From: Streptomyces sp. NBC_01268
Lineage (GTDB): Bacteria > Actinomycetota > Actinomycetes > Streptomycetales > Streptomycetaceae
DNA: 64,000 bases
NCBI RefSeq assembly: GCF_036240795.1
Contig: NZ_CP108454.1
Location: forward strand, 3,782,001-3,846,000
Direction: 5' to 3'
Below, piece after piece: positions 63,799 through 64,000 of this stretch (positions are counted from its first letter, which is position 1; every line of letters begins with the position of its first letter). Made by a program: the position numbers and the translations under genes. Below the pieces are notes generated by a model. The model searched no databases and was not told the origin of the DNA. It saw only the letters and a list, made by a program, of their open reading frames with translations.

Positions 63799-63950
63799 AA
63801 CTCCCATCCCGTCTGCCGTCGACCCAGGCAAAGCCGAGCAGACACGGCACCGGGCGTCCAGGTCGTTCGTACAGTGGCGCGCTCCACCTGGACGCCCGGC
63901 ACCGCGCCTGCTCCACAATGTGTGGGCCGACGGCAGACGGGATGGGAGTT
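63799..63950. repeat. 152-bp nested palindrome
   Basis: Three nested perfect inverted repeats share one centre: outer arms of 23 bp (63799-63821 / 63928-63950), a 6-bp pair GAGCAG/CTGCTC (63836-63841 / 63908-63913) and inner arms of 14 bp, CCGGGCGTCCAGGT (63850-63863 / 63886-63899). Together they could form a long stem with symmetric bulges on either strand. A replication-origin structure, a transfer site or a structured RNA are all possible. Confidence 0.85.
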
Positions 63951-64000
63951 GGGCAGCTGGCGATCGTTCTACGGCTCCAACCCCGGCTCAGCCCCTGCGA

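Larger units (their letters stand above)
54021..64000. mobile_element. pSAM2-like AICE integrated at tRNA-Pro (right end outside window)
   Basis: Starting at the tRNA-Pro 3' half there is a full set of AICE functions: tyrosine integrase, excisionase, Rep, spread proteins, FtsK-type TraB and a GntR repressor. No second copy of the tRNA 3' end was found up to 64000, so the element extends beyond the window. Confidence 0.88.
63020..64000. other. Non-coding or unassigned right part of the AICE
   Basis: No convincing gene in 981 bp. A leftward reading of 76 aa (63078-63308, ...YEGWTRAGRSWGLIANGAEC...) is the only candidate with a protein-like look. It lacks a clear ribosome-binding site and is left as doubtful. 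A short hairpin at 63084-63101 probably ends the ydcF-like transcript, and a large nested palindrome lies at 63799-63950. Confidence 0.5.

Noticed and set aside
63020..64000. Right attachment site (attR)
   Set aside because: No copy of the tRNA-Pro 3' sequence was found in this stretch.

Overview
This window is chromosomal DNA from a Streptomyces (very GC-rich, GTG/TTG starts common, many 4-bp ATGA/GTGA stop-start overlaps). The gene order tmk - topA - methyltransferase - hppA - bldG partner - bldG - DEAD/H helicase - tad genes - ssd - HAD phosphatase - (6S RNA) - acsA - nhaA - marP - nth - crp - ArsA pair - wblA - PBP follows, from memory, the S. coelicolor SCO354x-SCO358x core region. The last 10 kb is an accessory integrated element.

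Layout. 1-4.2 kb: a LuxR-type response regulator and an FtsX-type ABC exporter pair. 4.3-10.7 kb: an MFS-thymidylate kinase fusion and topoisomerase I with a Lys/Ala tail. 10.9-16.2 kb: a small membrane protein, a methyltransferase, a lipoprotein and the H+-pumping pyrophosphatase. 16.6-20.2 kb: the BldG anti-anti-sigma factor with its partner kinase, and an SftH/YprA-like helicase. 19.9-25.4 kb: a compact leftward Tad pilus operon (ssd/tadZ-tadA-tadB-tadC-Flp-like pilin-TadE-TadE-like), most genes overlapping by 4 nt. 25.6-27.9 kb: a candidate 43-aa ORF, a CicA-like HAD phosphatase, a probable 6S RNA and a Fic-like protein with a degenerate motif. 28-40.6 kb: a CooC-like ATPase, a deacetylase-like lipoprotein, a SulP permease fused to beta-carbonic anhydrase, acetyl-CoA synthetase, NhaA, an epoxide-hydrolase-like protein, MarP protease and a NUDIX hydrolase. 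40.7-53.9 kb: endonuclease III, Crp, an SPFH protein, metallo-beta-lactamase and NUDIX proteins, RidA, two ArsA-type ATPases, WblA, a class A PBP, a YqeY-like protein, a phosphoesterase and a Pr6Pr membrane protein.

54.0 kb to the end: an actinomycete integrative and conjugative element (AICE, pSAM2-like) next to tRNA-Pro(CGG). Leftward it encodes Int, Xis, a rolling-circle-type Rep, two small CxxC proteins, a GGDEF protein, Spd-like spread proteins, an FtsK-type TraB and an SCO3933-like regulator. Rightward it encodes a GntR/KorSA-like repressor and a YdcF protein. Three copies of GTCCTAGGAC lie between the two transcription units. The right end of the element is not visible; the last 1 kb has no convincing gene but holds a large nested palindrome.

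The chromosomal part is rich in developmental regulators (bldG, ssd, 6S RNA, crp, wblA). The AICE carries a diguanylate cyclase-like gene inside its transfer region. In Streptomyces c-di-GMP acts through BldD to hold back sporulation, so an element that makes its own c-di-GMP during transfer is the most interesting hypothesis in this window. Other notable signals are a Shine-Dalgarno-like 8-bp tandem array before the pilin gene, DnaA boxes outside oriC, and a DasR-like site before acsA.
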